This document shows positions 1 through 8,836 of a stretch of DNA of 64,000 bases, piece after piece. How positions within the stretch are numbered: position 1 is the stretch's first letter; the number at the start of each line of letters is the position of its first letter. The stretch comes from JALYYC01 sp963795805 (GTDB lineage Bacteria > Chloroflexota > Dormibacteria > CF-121), in NCBI GenBank assembly GCA_963795805.1, contig CAWCIV010000001.1:496001-560000 (forward strand), written 5' to 3'. The notes under the pieces were generated by a model. It saw only the letters and a list, made by a program, of their open reading frames with translations. It was not told the origin of the DNA and did not search any database. A program made the position numbers and the translations under genes.

Positions 1-5
1 ACGGG

Positions 6-40
6 TATACTCGGTCCACGCGAGATCTCGCGATGGAGGC
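6..40 (+). promoter_or_regulatory. hpf -10 element and Shine-Dalgarno
   Basis: TATACT at 6-11 is a near-perfect -10 hexamer, and GGAGG at 35-39 lies 7 nt before the hpf ATG. Transcription would start near 17-18 and give a leader of about 30 nt. The -35 region falls outside the window. Confidence 0.6.
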
Positions 41-46
41 AGGCCC

Positions 47-595
47 ATGCAGATCTTGATCCAGGCCAAGAAGTCCGCGGCCGACCCGGAAATGAAAGCC
101 TACGCGCAGGCCAAGCTCGAGAAGCTGGTGCGGCACTTCGACCACGTGCTCGACGCTCGTATGGAGCTCGGGACCGAGAAGAACAAGAGTGCCGAGAGCC
201 TGAAAGTCGCCGAACTGACCGTCCATGTCAGCGGCCGCACCGGCAACATCCTGAAGGCAGCGGTATCCGCCGAGCACATGAACGAGGCGGTCGACCTGGT
301 GATCGACAAGATGGAGCGGCAGATCCGGGACCACAAGGAACGGCTCAAGGACCACCGGCCTGGGAAGGCCGCCGCGGCCGTCAACCACACCAGCAGCGAG
401 CCCAGGCCGGCCAACGGGGTTGCCAAGGTCAAGCGCTTCAAGCTCAAGCCCATGACCGTGGAGCAGGCCGCCGAGCAGATGGAGCAGCTGGGCCACACCT
501 TCTTCCTGTTCCTCAACGAGGACACCAACGAGGTGAACGTCCTCTACGGGCGTCACGACGGAACGCTGGGCGTTGTCCAAGCTGACCTCGACTGA
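47..595 (+). CDS. hpf: Ribosome hibernation promoting factor, long form
   Basis: 182 residues. The N-terminal 100 or so residues form an S30AE/RaiA-type domain that binds the 30S decoding region in stationary phase. A charged, Ala/Pro-containing linker follows. The C-terminal 55 residues (from about RFKLKPMTVEQA, with a FFLFLNEDTNEVNVLYGR core) match the dimerisation domain that separates long HPF, which forms 100S ribosomes alone, from short HPF plus RMF. The ATG at 47 follows GGAGG with 7-nt spacing. The gene sits directly upstream of secA, a common order in Gram-positive and related phyla. secA has its own -10, so the two need not be co-transcribed. Confidence 0.95.
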   Translation: MQILIQAKKSAADPEMKAYAQAKLEKLVRHFDHVLDARMELGTEKNKSAESLKVAELTVHVSGRTGNILKAAVSAEHMNEAVDLVIDKMERQIRDHKERLKDHRPGKAAAAVNHTSSEPRPANGVAKVKRFKLKPMTVEQAAEQMEQLGHTFFLFLNEDTNEVNVLYGRHDGTLGVVQADLD

Positions 596-642
596 GGCTC
601 GCCTGAATTCAGCTTAGCCCGTTTCGGCCGCGCGCCGACGGG

Positions 643-662
643 TATCCTAATCAATTGCGGAG
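643..662 (+). promoter_or_regulatory. secA promoter -10 and SD
   Basis: TATCCT at 643-648 is a plausible -10. GGAG at 659-662 lies 11 nt before the secA ATG. Together they suggest a short leader of about 20 nt. Confidence 0.4.
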
Positions 663-673
663 ACGCAGAATCT

Positions 674-3283
674 ATGAGCGTTCTTACCAAAGTCTTAGGC
701 GATCCCAATGCGCGCGAGATCAAGCGGCATCTCGAGCGCGTCGCCGACGTCAACGAGCTCGAGCCACTGATGGAGAAGCTCAGCGACCCTGAGCTGACCG
801 CGAAAACTGAGGAGTTCCGCGAACGCCTGGGGCAGGGCGAAACGCTGGACGACCTGCTGGTCGAGGCGTTCGCCGTCGTCCGCGAGGCGGCGCGCCGGGC
901 GATTGGGCTACGGCCTTTCGATGTGCAACTGGTCGGCGGCATCGTGTTGCACCAGGGCAAGATCGCCGAGATGAAGACCGGTGAGGGCAAGACGCTTGTC
1001 GCCGTGTTGCCGCTGTACCTGAATGCGCTCGCCGGCAAGGGGGCCCATCTCATCACCGTCAACGACTACCTCGCTCGCCGCGACGCCGGATGGAATGCGC
1101 CGATCTACACCCTCCTCGGCATGAAAGTGGCCGTGATCGGGCACGAGATGTCCCTGCTATACGATCCCGAATTCCTGGATGAAACCCATCCGGACCCTCG
1201 CCTGCAGCACCTGCGCCCGGTCGCGCGGGCGGAGGCATACCTGGCGGACATCACCTACGGGACGAATAGCGAGTTTGGCTTTGATTATCTGCGGGACAAC
1301 ATGGCGGTCGACCTCAGCCAGTGCGTCCAACGGACCCTCTTTTATGCCATCGTCGACGAGGTCGACAGCATCCTGATCGACGAAGCCCGAACACCGCTCA
1401 TCATCTCCGGCCAGGGCCAGGAATCGACCGAGAAGTACTACCAGTACGCGCGGCTGATCCCGAGGCTGGTGGAGACCGATTACACCGTCGACGAGAAGAC
1501 GAAGTCCGCCTCACTGACGGAAGAGGGGATCGCGAAGATCGAGCGCTGGACCGGGATCAAGAACGTCTACGAGCTCGAGCATGTTGACGAGGCGCACCAG
1601 ATCAACCAGGCGTTGAAGGCCTTCACCCTGTACAAGCGCGACCGTGATTACCTCGTGAAGGACGGCGAGGTCATCATCGTGGACGAGTTCACCGGCCGGC
1701 AACAGCCCGGGCGGCGTTGGGCGGACGGCCTGCACCAGGCGGTCGAGGCGAAGGAGGGCGTCAAAGTCCAGCAGGAGACGCAGACGCTGGCCACGATCAC
1801 GTATCAGAACTACTTCCGCCTCTACGAGAAGCTGGCCGGGATGACCGGCACGGCGGTCACCGAAGCCGAAGAGTTCGACAAGATCTACAAGCTGCAGGTG
1901 GTCGTCATCCCCACTCACCGGCCGATGGTCCGCGAGGATCATCCGGACCTCATCTACAAGACCGAGGAGGCCAAGTTCAAGGCGGTCGCGGACGAGATCG
2001 TCGAGCTCGCCCGGGCCGGACGGCCGGTCCTGGTCGGCACCGTCTCGGTGGAGAAGTCGGAGAAGCTGGCGCGCCTGCTCGAGAAGCGCGGCGTGCCACA
2101 CGAGGTGCTCAACGCCAAGCAGCACGAGCGCGAGGCGCTGATTGTCGCCAACGCCGGGCATTCCGGTTCCGTCACCATCGCGACCAACATGGCCGGCCGT
2201 GGCACCGACATCGTGCTCGGCCCGGGTGTCGTGGAGGCGGGTGGCTTGCACATCGTCGGCACCGAGCGGCACGAGAGCCGCCGGATCGACAACCAACTGC
2301 GCGGCCGCGCTGGCCGTCAAGGCGACGCGGGCTCATCGCGGTTCTTCCTCGCCCTCGATGATGACCTGATGCGTATTTTCGGCGGCGAGCGGATCCGGGG
2401 AATGATGGACATGCTTCGCGTCGCCGACGACGAGCCGATCGAATCGCGCATGGTCTCGAAGCAGATCGAGGGGGCCCAGACCAAGGTCGAGGGGCACAAC
2501 TTTGACGCGCGTCGCTATCTCGTCGAGTACGACGACGTCATGAACAAGCAGCGCGAAATCATCTACGGCGAGCGGCGCAAAGTGCTCGAGGGCGCGGACC
2601 TCCGCGAACTCGTGCTCAGCTGGGTCCGCAAAGTCATCGAGGACGCGGTCGACGAGCACTGCCAGTCCCGCCATCCCGACAACTGGGACCTCGAGGCGCT
2701 GGTGGCGCAGTTACAGACCGTCTTCCCGCTCCCTCCCTTCGATGAGATGCCTCCGGGAGAGTTCGGTGAGACGAAAGAGGCGGTCACAGGACGGCTCTTC
2801 GAGTATGCGGAAGCGGCCTATACCGCGAAAGAGGCTGAGGTCACCGCCCCGATGATGCGGAAGGTCGAGCAGTTCGTCGTGCTGAAGACGATCGACTCCA
2901 AGTGGATCAGCTACCTGACGATGATGGAGCACTTCAAGGAGGGGATCGGGCTGCGGGCCTTTGGCCAGAAGGACCCGTTGATCGAGTACAAGAACGAGGC
3001 CTTCCAGGCATTTCAAGAGTTGCTCTCCGACATTCAGTTCGACATCGCCTCGACGGTCTACCGGGTCCAGATCACCAACGAGCCGCCGCCACCCCCGTCG
3101 CCGCCGATTCCACTGGGGAATCCGCCGCCGGTGGCGTCGAGGCCGGCCGCTCCAAACGGCCACGGCGCCGGGATCCCGGCGCCGACCCCGGCCGGCAGCA
3201 CCGGATCAGCGGGAAAGATCGGCCGCAACGATCCCTGCTATTGCGGCAGCGGCAAGAAGTACAAGAAATGCCATGGGCGCTAG
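674..3283 (+). CDS. secA: Preprotein translocase ATPase SecA
   Basis: 869 residues, full length for SecA. It drives post-translational export of unfolded preproteins through SecYEG by ATP hydrolysis at the cytoplasmic membrane. Visible landmarks are Walker A TGEGKT near residue 102, the Walker B stretch VDEVDSILIDEARTPL, the second nucleotide-binding fold with TNMAGRGTDIVLG, and the helical scaffold. A Pro-rich linker (residues about 795-840) follows, then a C-terminal SEC-C zinc motif with C-x-C-x8-C-H spacing (CYCGSGKKYKKCH), which contacts SecB or ribosomes in other species. There are no frameshifts. The next gene encodes a separate protein with the same SEC-C motif. Confidence 0.98.
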   Translation: MSVLTKVLGDPNAREIKRHLERVADVNELEPLMEKLSDPELTAKTEEFRERLGQGETLDDLLVEAFAVVREAARRAIGLRPFDVQLVGGIVLHQGKIAEMKTGEGKTLVAVLPLYLNALAGKGAHLITVNDYLARRDAGWNAPIYTLLGMKVAVIGHEMSLLYDPEFLDETHPDPRLQHLRPVARAEAYLADITYGTNSEFGFDYLRDNMAVDLSQCVQRTLFYAIVDEVDSILIDEARTPLIISGQGQESTEKYYQYARLIPRLVETDYTVDEKTKSASLTEEGIAKIERWTGIKNVYELEHVDEAHQINQALKAFTLYKRDRDYLVKDGEVIIVDEFTGRQQPGRRWADGLHQAVEAKEGVKVQQETQTLATITYQNYFRLYEKLAGMTGTAVTEAEEFDKIYKLQVVVIPTHRPMVREDHPDLIYKTEEAKFKAVADEIVELARAGRPVLVGTVSVEKSEKLARLLEKRGVPHEVLNAKQHEREALIVANAGHSGSVTIATNMAGRGTDIVLGPGVVEAGGLHIVGTERHESRRIDNQLRGRAGRQGDAGSSRFFLALDDDLMRIFGGERIRGMMDMLRVADDEPIESRMVSKQIEGAQTKVEGHNFDARRYLVEYDDVMNKQREIIYGERRKVLEGADLRELVLSWVRKVIEDAVDEHCQSRHPDNWDLEALVAQLQTVFPLPPFDEMPPGEFGETKEAVTGRLFEYAEAAYTAKEAEVTAPMMRKVEQFVVLKTIDSKWISYLTMMEHFKEGIGLRAFGQKDPLIEYKNEAFQAFQELLSDIQFDIASTVYRVQITNEPPPPPSPPIPLGNPPPVASRPAAPNGHGAGIPAPTPAGSTGSAGKIGRNDPCYCGSGKKYKKCHGR

Positions 3284-3296
3284 GTCCCGCACTCGG

Positions 3297-3302
3297 TAAG
3301 AT
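3297..3302 (+). promoter_or_regulatory. -10 element before the SEC-C gene
   Basis: TAAGAT lies 9 nt before the ATG at 3312, with no Shine-Dalgarno between them. It fits the leaderless pattern seen elsewhere in the window, though the spacing is at the long end. Confidence 0.35.
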
Positions 3303-3311
3303 GTAGCGCCA

Positions 3312-3587
3312 ATGGGAAAGAAGAAAACGCAGCCCAAGGCGATCAGGGCATCGGGCGGCAAGACGGATCGCGCCCGGGCGGCCTCGGCCGCGAACCCGGT
3401 TCGGCCGGAGGACGTCCTACACCCGCCGCAACCGCCCAAGGCCGCCTCCGCCTCGGCCGCGCCAGGATCCTCACCGTCCCCGGCGCCCTTTCGGCGGCCG
3501 GTCTCGTTCAACTTCGCCGGCGTCGGACGCAACGACATTTGCCCCTGCGGCAGCGGGAAACGGTTCAAGAATTGCCATGGACACTAA
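3312..3587 (+). CDS. Small SEC-C motif protein
   Basis: 91 residues. The N-terminal two thirds are low-complexity, rich in Ala, Pro and Lys, and probably disordered. The C-terminus carries a clean SEC-C zinc-binding motif (NDICPCGSGKRFKNCHGH), closely similar to the SecA tail 50 bp upstream. SEC-C modules bind Zn through C-x-C-x8-C-(C/H) and mediate protein or ribosome contacts. The arrangement suggests a duplicated SecA tail that now acts alone, perhaps competing for the same partner; that role is inference. The last 11 bases overlap the start of prfB, so translation of the two is probably coupled. Confidence 0.75.
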   Translation: MGKKKTQPKAIRASGGKTDRARAASAANPVRPEDVLHPPQPPKAASASAAPGSSPSPAPFRRPVSFNFAGVGRNDICPCGSGKRFKNCHGH

Positions 3588-4705
3588 AGCGATCGAAGAG
3601 ATTCGCGAGCAGGCGAGCGATCTGAAGAAGAAGATCCTCCAGCTCCAGGAGCATCTTTGACCTTCCCGACAAGAGCCATCGCCTCGATCAACTCCAGGCC
3701 GAGCTAAACCACCCCGACCTCTGGCAGGATCCGCCGCGGGCGCAGCGGCTCAGCCAGGAGGCGAAAGTCCTGCGAGACGAGGTGGGCGCCTGGCGCCGGC
3801 TCGAGTCCCGCGCGAGCGACCTGATCGGCCTTGCCGAGATGGCGATCGCCGAGAATGACCCCGAGCTCGAGGGCACCCTCGGCGATGAGCTGAAGAACCT
3901 CGACCAGGACGTCGGGAAGCACGAAGTCGACCTGCTGTTTGCCGGCCCCTACTCGGACCATGCCGCGCTGGTCAGCATCCATGCCGGCGCCGGGGGGACG
4001 GACTCCCAGGACTGGACCGAGATGCTGTTGCGCATGTACCTGCGCTGGGCCGAGCGCCACAAGCTGCCGGCCGAACTGCTCGACGAGTCGCCCGGCGAAG
4101 AGGCGGGCTACAAGAGCGTCACGGTGCGGATCGGCGGCAAGCGCGCCTTCGGCTGGCTGCGGGCGGAACGGGGCGTCCATCGGCTGGTCCGGCTCTCCCC
4201 CTATGACCAGGCGCATCGGCGCCATACCTCCTTCGCGCTGGTGGAGGTGATCCCGGAGATCGAGGACACGGGCGACATCGAAATCCGTCCCGATGACCTC
4301 AAGGTCGACGTCTATCGCTCGAGCGGGGCCGGCGGCCAGCATGTCAACAAGACCTCGTCGGCGGTCCGGATGACCCACCTCCCGACCGGCATCATCGTGA
4401 CCTGCCAGAACGAGCGATCGCAGATTAAGAATCGCGACATGGCGCTGAAGGTGCTGCGCTCCCGGCTGGTCGCCCTACGCGAGCAACAGCGATCGGCGCA
4501 GCGGGAGGAGCTGAAGGGCGAGCACCAGTCCAACGAGTGGGGCAGCCAGATCCGGAGCTACGTCCTGCATCCCTACACGTTGGTCAAGGATCACCGCACC
4601 GGCTTCGAGGTCGGCAACGTCCAGGCGGTGCTCGACGGGCAACTCGACGCGCTGATGGAATCGTTCCTCCGCTGGGACGCCGGGCGCGACCCGAAAGCGG
4701 CTTAG
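3577..4705 (+). CDS. prfB: Peptide chain release factor 2 (programmed +1 frameshift)
   Basis: RF2 reads UGA and UAA and releases the peptide. The product is about 375 residues, made in two frames: 27 codons from ATG 3577 to CTT 3655-3657, then a +1 slip over the in-frame TGA (3658-3660) into the frame starting GAC at 3659. The main frame has the GGQ hydrolysis loop (SSGAGGQHVNKTSS). In the codon-recognition tripeptide position it reads SPY (LSPYDQAHRRHTSF) instead of the usual RF2 SPF. The start overlaps the small SEC-C gene. The stop overlaps the convergent glycosyltransferase stop by 4 bases. Annotation from the second frame alone would lose about 70 N-terminal residues. Confidence 0.96.
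3644..3661 (+). promoter_or_regulatory. RF2 autoregulatory +1 frameshift site
   Basis: An SD-like CAGGAG (3646-3651) sits just upstream of the slippery CTT TGA C (3655-3661). This is the same element as in E. coli prfB. Low RF2 lets the ribosome pause at UGA and slip +1, making more RF2. The upstream and downstream frames join exactly here. Confidence 0.93.
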
Positions 4706-5979
4706 GCGGCGAGCCTGGCGGGGACGGCAGCGGACGCTCGCTCCTGTCTAAGCGCAAGCCAGACGCTCGCAAAGATGGCGACGCTGCCGATCAGGTACGA
4801 CTCCGCCACGATCCGAGTCACGGCCTGAGGGAATACCTCGAGCCAGCTGCTCAGCGAGGGCAGCGGGGCGAAGATCAGCGCGTAGTGCGCGGCCGGGCCG
4901 ACCGAGAAGCAAAGCCAGGCGACCAGCAGCATGCGGATCTGGGCCCGAGCCGCCTGGTGCTCCACCGCGAACCGGATTAGCAGCACAATCGGGAGGATGA
5001 GCACGACGAGGTGAAAGCTCCAGGTGACGGTGCTGATCAAGGGCAGGGCAGCAACCGCCAGCGCGAATTCCAGACCAGACCGACCGGGGCGACGCACCGC
5101 CGCGGCGATGATTCCCAGGACGAGGAAGGTCGGCGGCCAGGCGACGATCCGGCCGCACCACCCGGCGCCGCCGCCGTGATCGGCGGTCGAGGGGTCACAG
5201 AGTCGAGCGGCGAGCCCGGCCAGGGATTGGTTCTCCCGGTAGCCGGTCCCGCCCGCGAGATGCGGCAGCACGTCGCGGAAGTAATAGAGGTTGTGTCCGA
5301 AGCCGGTGATGGCTAGACAGGCGAGCAGCCCCACCACCCCCGTGGCCACAGCGGCGGCCACCAGCCGCCAATCCCGGCGCCAGGCGAAGTAGGGGAGGAG
5401 GGCGACCGGGAAGACCTTGAAGACCGCCGCGATGCCGACCAGGACGCCGGCGCCTGGATCACGACGCTGGTACCAGTAGGCCCAGGCCGCCGTCAGCAGC
5501 AGTAACAGGACGGCGTTCATCGCGCCCGTCCACATCGTGTTGATCAGAGGAAAGAACGTCACCAGCACCGCGATCAGCGCCAGCAACTCGATCCGCCTCG
5601 GCCTTCCGATCCGGGCGTAGACGAGCACGACGCTCGCGACCACGCAGCCCTGGATGAGCAGCAGCCAGAGGCGGACGGCGAGGTCGTTGCTGATCCAGGT
5701 CAACGGGACGAGGACCGCGGCGAAGATCGCCGGATAGATGTAGCCGCTGTTCAGCGACCAATCCCACGGGACGTGAGTGCGGGTGAAGTTGCCGTAGGGG
5801 TCGCCGCCGGCGGCAATCTGGTGGGCGGCCCAGAGGTAGTCCTGGAAGTCGTCGGCCCGTGGCGTGGTGGCCCCAAACATGGGCAGGAGCAGCAGCCAGG
5901 CATAGATGCCGAGCAAGAGGGCGATCAGGGCCGTCATGACGAGGGCCTGTCGACCGGGCCAGCCGAGCAGTCGCCGCAC
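4702..5979 (-). CDS. GT87-like polytopic membrane glycosyltransferase
   Basis: 425 residues with about ten hydrophobic segments. The first periplasmic loop is acidic (RADDFQDYLWAAHQIAAGGDPY), as in GT-C fold enzymes of the GT87/DUF2029 family, which transfer mannose or arabinose from polyprenyl-phosphate donors to lipoglycans. The donor and acceptor cannot be told from the sequence. The start is GTG at 5977-5979. ATG alternatives further in would cut the first membrane helix. It converges on prfB with a 4-base overlap. GTTAC direct repeats lie about 40-55 bp upstream of its start. Confidence 0.75.
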   Translation of the reverse strand: MRRLLGWPGRQALVMTALIALLLGIYAWLLLLPMFGATTPRADDFQDYLWAAHQIAAGGDPYGNFTRTHVPWDWSLNSGYIYPAIFAAVLVPLTWISNDLAVRLWLLLIQGCVVASVVLVYARIGRPRRIELLALIAVLVTFFPLINTMWTGAMNAVLLLLLTAAWAYWYQRRDPGAGVLVGIAAVFKVFPVALLPYFAWRRDWRLVAAAVATGVVGLLACLAITGFGHNLYYFRDVLPHLAGGTGYRENQSLAGLAARLCDPSTADHGGGAGWCGRIVAWPPTFLVLGIIAAAVRRPGRSGLEFALAVAALPLISTVTWSFHLVVLILPIVLLIRFAVEHQAARAQIRMLLVAWLCFSVGPAAHYALIFAPLPSLSSWLEVFPQAVTRIVAESYLIGSVAIFASVWLALRQERASAAVPARLAA

Positions 5980-6018
5980 GGGCGTATAACCCGCGATGGG
6001 GCCGGGCTCCCGCCTCCT

Positions 6019-6034
6019 GTTACACGGCCGTTAC
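6019..6034. repeat. GTTAC-N6-GTTAC direct repeat (response-regulator-like site)
   Basis: GTTAC occurs at 6019-6023 and 6030-6034, an 11-bp period that places both half-sites on the same face of the helix. This spacing is typical of OmpR-family response regulators. It overlaps the 3' end of the asparaginase-like gene and lies upstream of the GT87 gene (minus strand). Confidence 0.3.
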
Positions 6035-7024
6035 GAGATCGGGAGGCAGGGGCCGGACAGTCCCCACCTCCAGCTGACGGACGTTCCGCAGCGCCGGGTG
6101 CCCGTATCGCCTCAGGCTGTCCGCTTCCCCGGGTTCGAGCCAGCCAAGCTGCTCGAGCGCCGCCACGACCGCCACCGCCGTCCAGGTGCCGTCCCCGCTC
6201 TCGAACTTGAGCGCCAGTCCCTGGCCGGAGCGGCGGTCGGCGGTGCAATGGGCGCCGGCGGCGCCCCCCTTGGCGACCAGCCGCCCACCCGTCGCCTCCA
6301 TCAGGGCGGTGTCGAAGCGATCGGTGCCGCCGATCAGGTACGGGTCACCGGTCATGGCGTCCACCACCGCCCGGGCATAGTCGTCGCGGGACGTCACCAG
6401 GGTGGCGAAGGCGCGGGCCATCGCGGCCAGGGGGACGGCGGCGTTGGGAGCGCTGCAGCCGTCGATGCCGAAACGGATCTCGTCCGGACTGACACCGGTG
6501 AACTCGGCGACGGTCGCGCGAACCTGGCGCTGTACCGGGTGATCGAGCTCGAGGTACGTGTCGAGCGAGGCGCCGACCGAGCGCGCCGCGGCCAGCATGC
6601 CGGCATGCTTCCCGGAGCAGTTGTTGAAGACCGCGATCGGCTCGGCCATCTGGCGGCGGGCCTCCACGGCGGCCGGTTCGTAGTAGGGCCAGTGGGCGCC
6701 ACATCGCAACGCGCGTTCCTCCAGCCCGGCGTGTCCCAGCAGATCACGCACGATCGCGAGGTGCCGGGGTTCGCCGTTGTGGGAGGCGGACATCAGGGCG
6801 ATGTGCTCGGGCGTCAGCCCGTAGCGCGGGACGATCTCGCTGCGCAGCCCGGCGATGGTCTGGAACGGTTTGGCACACGACCGAAAATAGGTCAGGGTTT
6901 GCGGTTCGCCGAGCTGGTAGCGGACGCGGCCTGACGCATCCACGGCCGCCAGGTGCCCGGCATGCGTGGCCTCGCGAATGCCGCCACGCTCGACCGCAAC
7001 CAGCGGCGCGGGCGGGTTCGGCAT
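6020..7024 (-). CDS. Asparaginase II family protein
   Basis: 334 residues from the chosen ATG at 7022-7024. It matches the asparaginase-II family (PF06089) seen in rhizobia and many soil bacteria, with RSCAKPFQTIAGL near the N-terminus, NNCSGKHAGMLA in the middle, and GIDGCSAPNAAVPL. The family is predicted to hydrolyse L-asparagine to aspartate and ammonia and is unrelated to E. coli AnsA/AnsB. I chose this start because TATACT (minus strand, 7031-7036) lies exactly 6 nt before it with no SD, which fits a leaderless mRNA. Longer in-frame starts up to 7135 would begin upstream of that promoter. Confidence 0.85.
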   Translation of the reverse strand: MPNPPAPLVAVERGGIREATHAGHLAAVDASGRVRYQLGEPQTLTYFRSCAKPFQTIAGLRSEIVPRYGLTPEHIALMSASHNGEPRHLAIVRDLLGHAGLEERALRCGAHWPYYEPAAVEARRQMAEPIAVFNNCSGKHAGMLAAARSVGASLDTYLELDHPVQRQVRATVAEFTGVSPDEIRFGIDGCSAPNAAVPLAAMARAFATLVTSRDDYARAVVDAMTGDPYLIGGTDRFDTALMEATGGRLVAKGGAAGAHCTADRRSGQGLALKFESGDGTWTAVAVVAALEQLGWLEPGEADSLRRYGHPALRNVRQLEVGTVRPLPPDLVTAV

Positions 7025-7030
7025 TGGGTG

Positions 7031-7036
7031 AGTATA
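7031..7036 (-). promoter_or_regulatory. Leaderless -10 of the asparaginase-like gene
   Basis: TATACT on the minus strand is followed by six bases (CACCCA) and then ATG. Transcription would start at or next to the A of the start codon. Confidence 0.55.
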
Positions 7037-7101
7037 AGGAGGCATGGGAGTCGCCATTTCACCTGGAGTGATGGCGGGCAGCGAAGCGCGACGGCATGCC
7101 C

Positions 7102-7107
7102 TATACT
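7102..7107 (+). promoter_or_regulatory. Candidate -10 of the ftsE operon
   Basis: TATACT, preceded by CCC, with no convincing -35. It would start an mRNA near 7114 with a 120-nt leader before the ftsE GTG. The 7037-7101 stretch between it and the divergent asparaginase promoter holds no gene. Confidence 0.4.
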
Positions 7108-7232
7108 TCCGCTGTCGATAGGCCTGCTCGGCCACAGCCCTTTCGGGCTTCGGTTCTCGTAATGGACTTGATCACGTGCCAGCACCCACTGAAACACGAG
7201 CGACCCAAACGACACGGCCGGGGAGGCTACAG

Positions 7233-7958
7233 GTGGCCTCGCTGACGCCTGCGCCGCCGCAGATCAGTTTGCAGGGCGTCCACAAGCGCTATCCGAACGG
7301 GACCATCGCCCTTCGCGACGTCAATCTGATCGTCCCCAAGCAGGACTTCGTCTTCCTCGTCGGGCCGAGTGGCGCGGGCAAGTCCACGCTGGTCCGGCTC
7401 TTGATCCGCGAAGAGAAGGCGACCGCCGGAAGCATCCGGATCGAGGGACAGGAGCTGGGCCGCCTCAAGCGGCGCCACCTGCCCTACCTGCGCCGGAAGA
7501 TCGGGATGGTCTTCCAGGACTTCAAGCTGCTTCCCAACTTGAGCGTCTTCCAGAACGTCGCCTTCGCCCTCCGTGTCACCGAGGGCGCGCTGCGCCACCT
7601 GAAGCCCAAGGTCGAGGAGGTGCTGAGCATCGTCGGCCTCGAGGGCAAGGAGGACAAGTTCCCCGACCAGCTATCCGGTGGTGAGCAGCAACGGGTCGCG
7701 ATCGCGCGGGCCCTGGTTCACGACCCGAAGATCTTTCTCGCCGACGAACCGACCGGCAACCTCGATCCCGCGACCTCCTGGGAGATCATTCAGCTGCTTC
7801 TGCAGATCAATGCCCGTGGAACCACGGTCCTGATGGCCACGCACAACCGGGAGATCGTCGATGTGATGCGGCGCCGGGTGGTCGCGATCGAAGGCGGCCA
7901 GATTGTCAGAGACGAGGACGCGGGGGGGTACCATGCACCGGCTCTGGAATCGCATTAA
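7233..7958 (+). CDS. ftsE: Cell division ABC ATPase FtsE
   Basis: 241 residues from GTG 7233. It is the ATPase half of FtsEX, which couples ATP hydrolysis at the septum to activation of periplasmic or extracellular wall hydrolases. Walker A GPSGAGKST is at residues 44-52. The signature LSGGEQQRVAIARAL and Walker B IFLADEPT follow. GTG 7233 is preceded by GGGAGG (7221-7226) at 6-nt spacing, so I prefer it to the upstream GTG at 7176, which has no ribosome binding site and would add 19 non-conserved residues. The 3' end runs 26 bases into ftsX across a run of seven G (7922-7928); a miscalled run length there could alter the last residues. Confidence 0.95.
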   Translation: MASLTPAPPQISLQGVHKRYPNGTIALRDVNLIVPKQDFVFLVGPSGAGKSTLVRLLIREEKATAGSIRIEGQELGRLKRRHLPYLRRKIGMVFQDFKLLPNLSVFQNVAFALRVTEGALRHLKPKVEEVLSIVGLEGKEDKFPDQLSGGEQQRVAIARALVHDPKIFLADEPTGNLDPATSWEIIQLLLQINARGTTVLMATHNREIVDVMRRRVVAIEGGQIVRDEDAGGYHAPALESH

Positions 7959-8836
7959 CTTCGCCTTTACCAGCGCCTGGCAGAACTTCTGGCGGAACGC
8001 GGCCGTCAGCGTGGCCAGTGTGCTGATCGTCTGGGTGGTGTTGCTGGCGCTGGGCAGCCTGCTGCTGGTACTGCACTCGCTGGACCAGATCGTGGCGCTC
8101 GAGAAGACGAAGGCGAGCGCGATCTCCGTCTACCTGGCCGATAACACGTCGCTCGCCAGCGCCATGGAGTTCAGGCTGCGCCTGCAGAACGATCCTCGGG
8201 TGAGCGCGGTCGCTTACGTCACCAAGGACGAGGCGATGGCGCGCTTCCGTCAGCTGCCCGCCCTCGACCCCAGCGTCATCGACACCCTGGGGACCAACCC
8301 GCTGCCCGCGAGCCTGGACGTGACGGTCAAGGATATCCGCGACCTCGGCGCGATCGACAAAGAAGTCCGCGCCTCGCCCCTCGTGGACAAGTCGCCCGCC
8401 GACCAACTACGAGCCGAGCGTGATCGACAAGATCATCCTGCTCGCCCGAGTCGCGGGGATCGCCGGCATCGCCCTGATCATCGGGTTGACGGGCCTCTCC
8501 GTCTTCATCATCATGCTCACGATCCGGACGGCCATCTATCTCCGGCGCAAAGAGATCGAGGTGATGAAGCTCGTTGGGGCGACGGACTGGTTCGTCCGCT
8601 GGCCCTTCATCGTCGAAGGCCTCTTCGTCGGCGTCGTGGGCGCGGTCGTCGCCGTGCTCATCGTCGGTTTCGGCTACCGACCCGCCGTGTCGAACCTGCA
8701 GAGCGTGTTGATCTTCGTGCCCCTGGCGTTCGACCCCGCCTACCTGCGTCTGGTGCTGGCCGCCATGCTCGCCTTCGGGCTGCTGCTGGGCAGCGTCGGC
8801 AGCTACCTGGGCGTGCGCCGGTTCCTCAAATCGTGA
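7933..8836 (+). CDS. ftsX: Cell division permease FtsX (single-base frameshift in sequence)
   Basis: About 300 residues once the frame is repaired. It is the membrane half of FtsEX, and its large extracytoplasmic loop binds the hydrolase. The N-terminal frame gives the cytoplasmic start MHRLWNRINFAFTSAWQNFW, TM1 and the loop up to about LVDKSP. The rest (TNYEPSVIDKI, then three TM segments and KEIEVMKLVGATD) is one frame over. Removing one C near 8393-8400 (TCGCCCGCCGACC) yields SPPTNYEPSVID and an uninterrupted FtsX. No residues are lost, so I read this as a sequence error, not a pseudogene. Its stop overlaps the next GTG (GTGA). Confidence 0.88.

Noticed and set aside
5773..6210. Plus-strand frames opposite the GT87 and asparaginase-like genes
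   Set aside because: They are Arg/Pro/Gly-rich shadows of two well-supported minus-strand genes.
7162..7245. Possible 27-codon upstream ORF overlapping the ftsE start
   Set aside because: It lacks an SD and a hydrophobic or regulatory peptide pattern. Its reading through the ftsE SD is expected by chance.
8390..8402. Programmed frameshift in ftsX
   Set aside because: No slippery heptamer, SD-like stimulator or in-frame stop is placed as in prfB. A simple indel in CCC explains the break, and similar breaks recur at unrelated genes.
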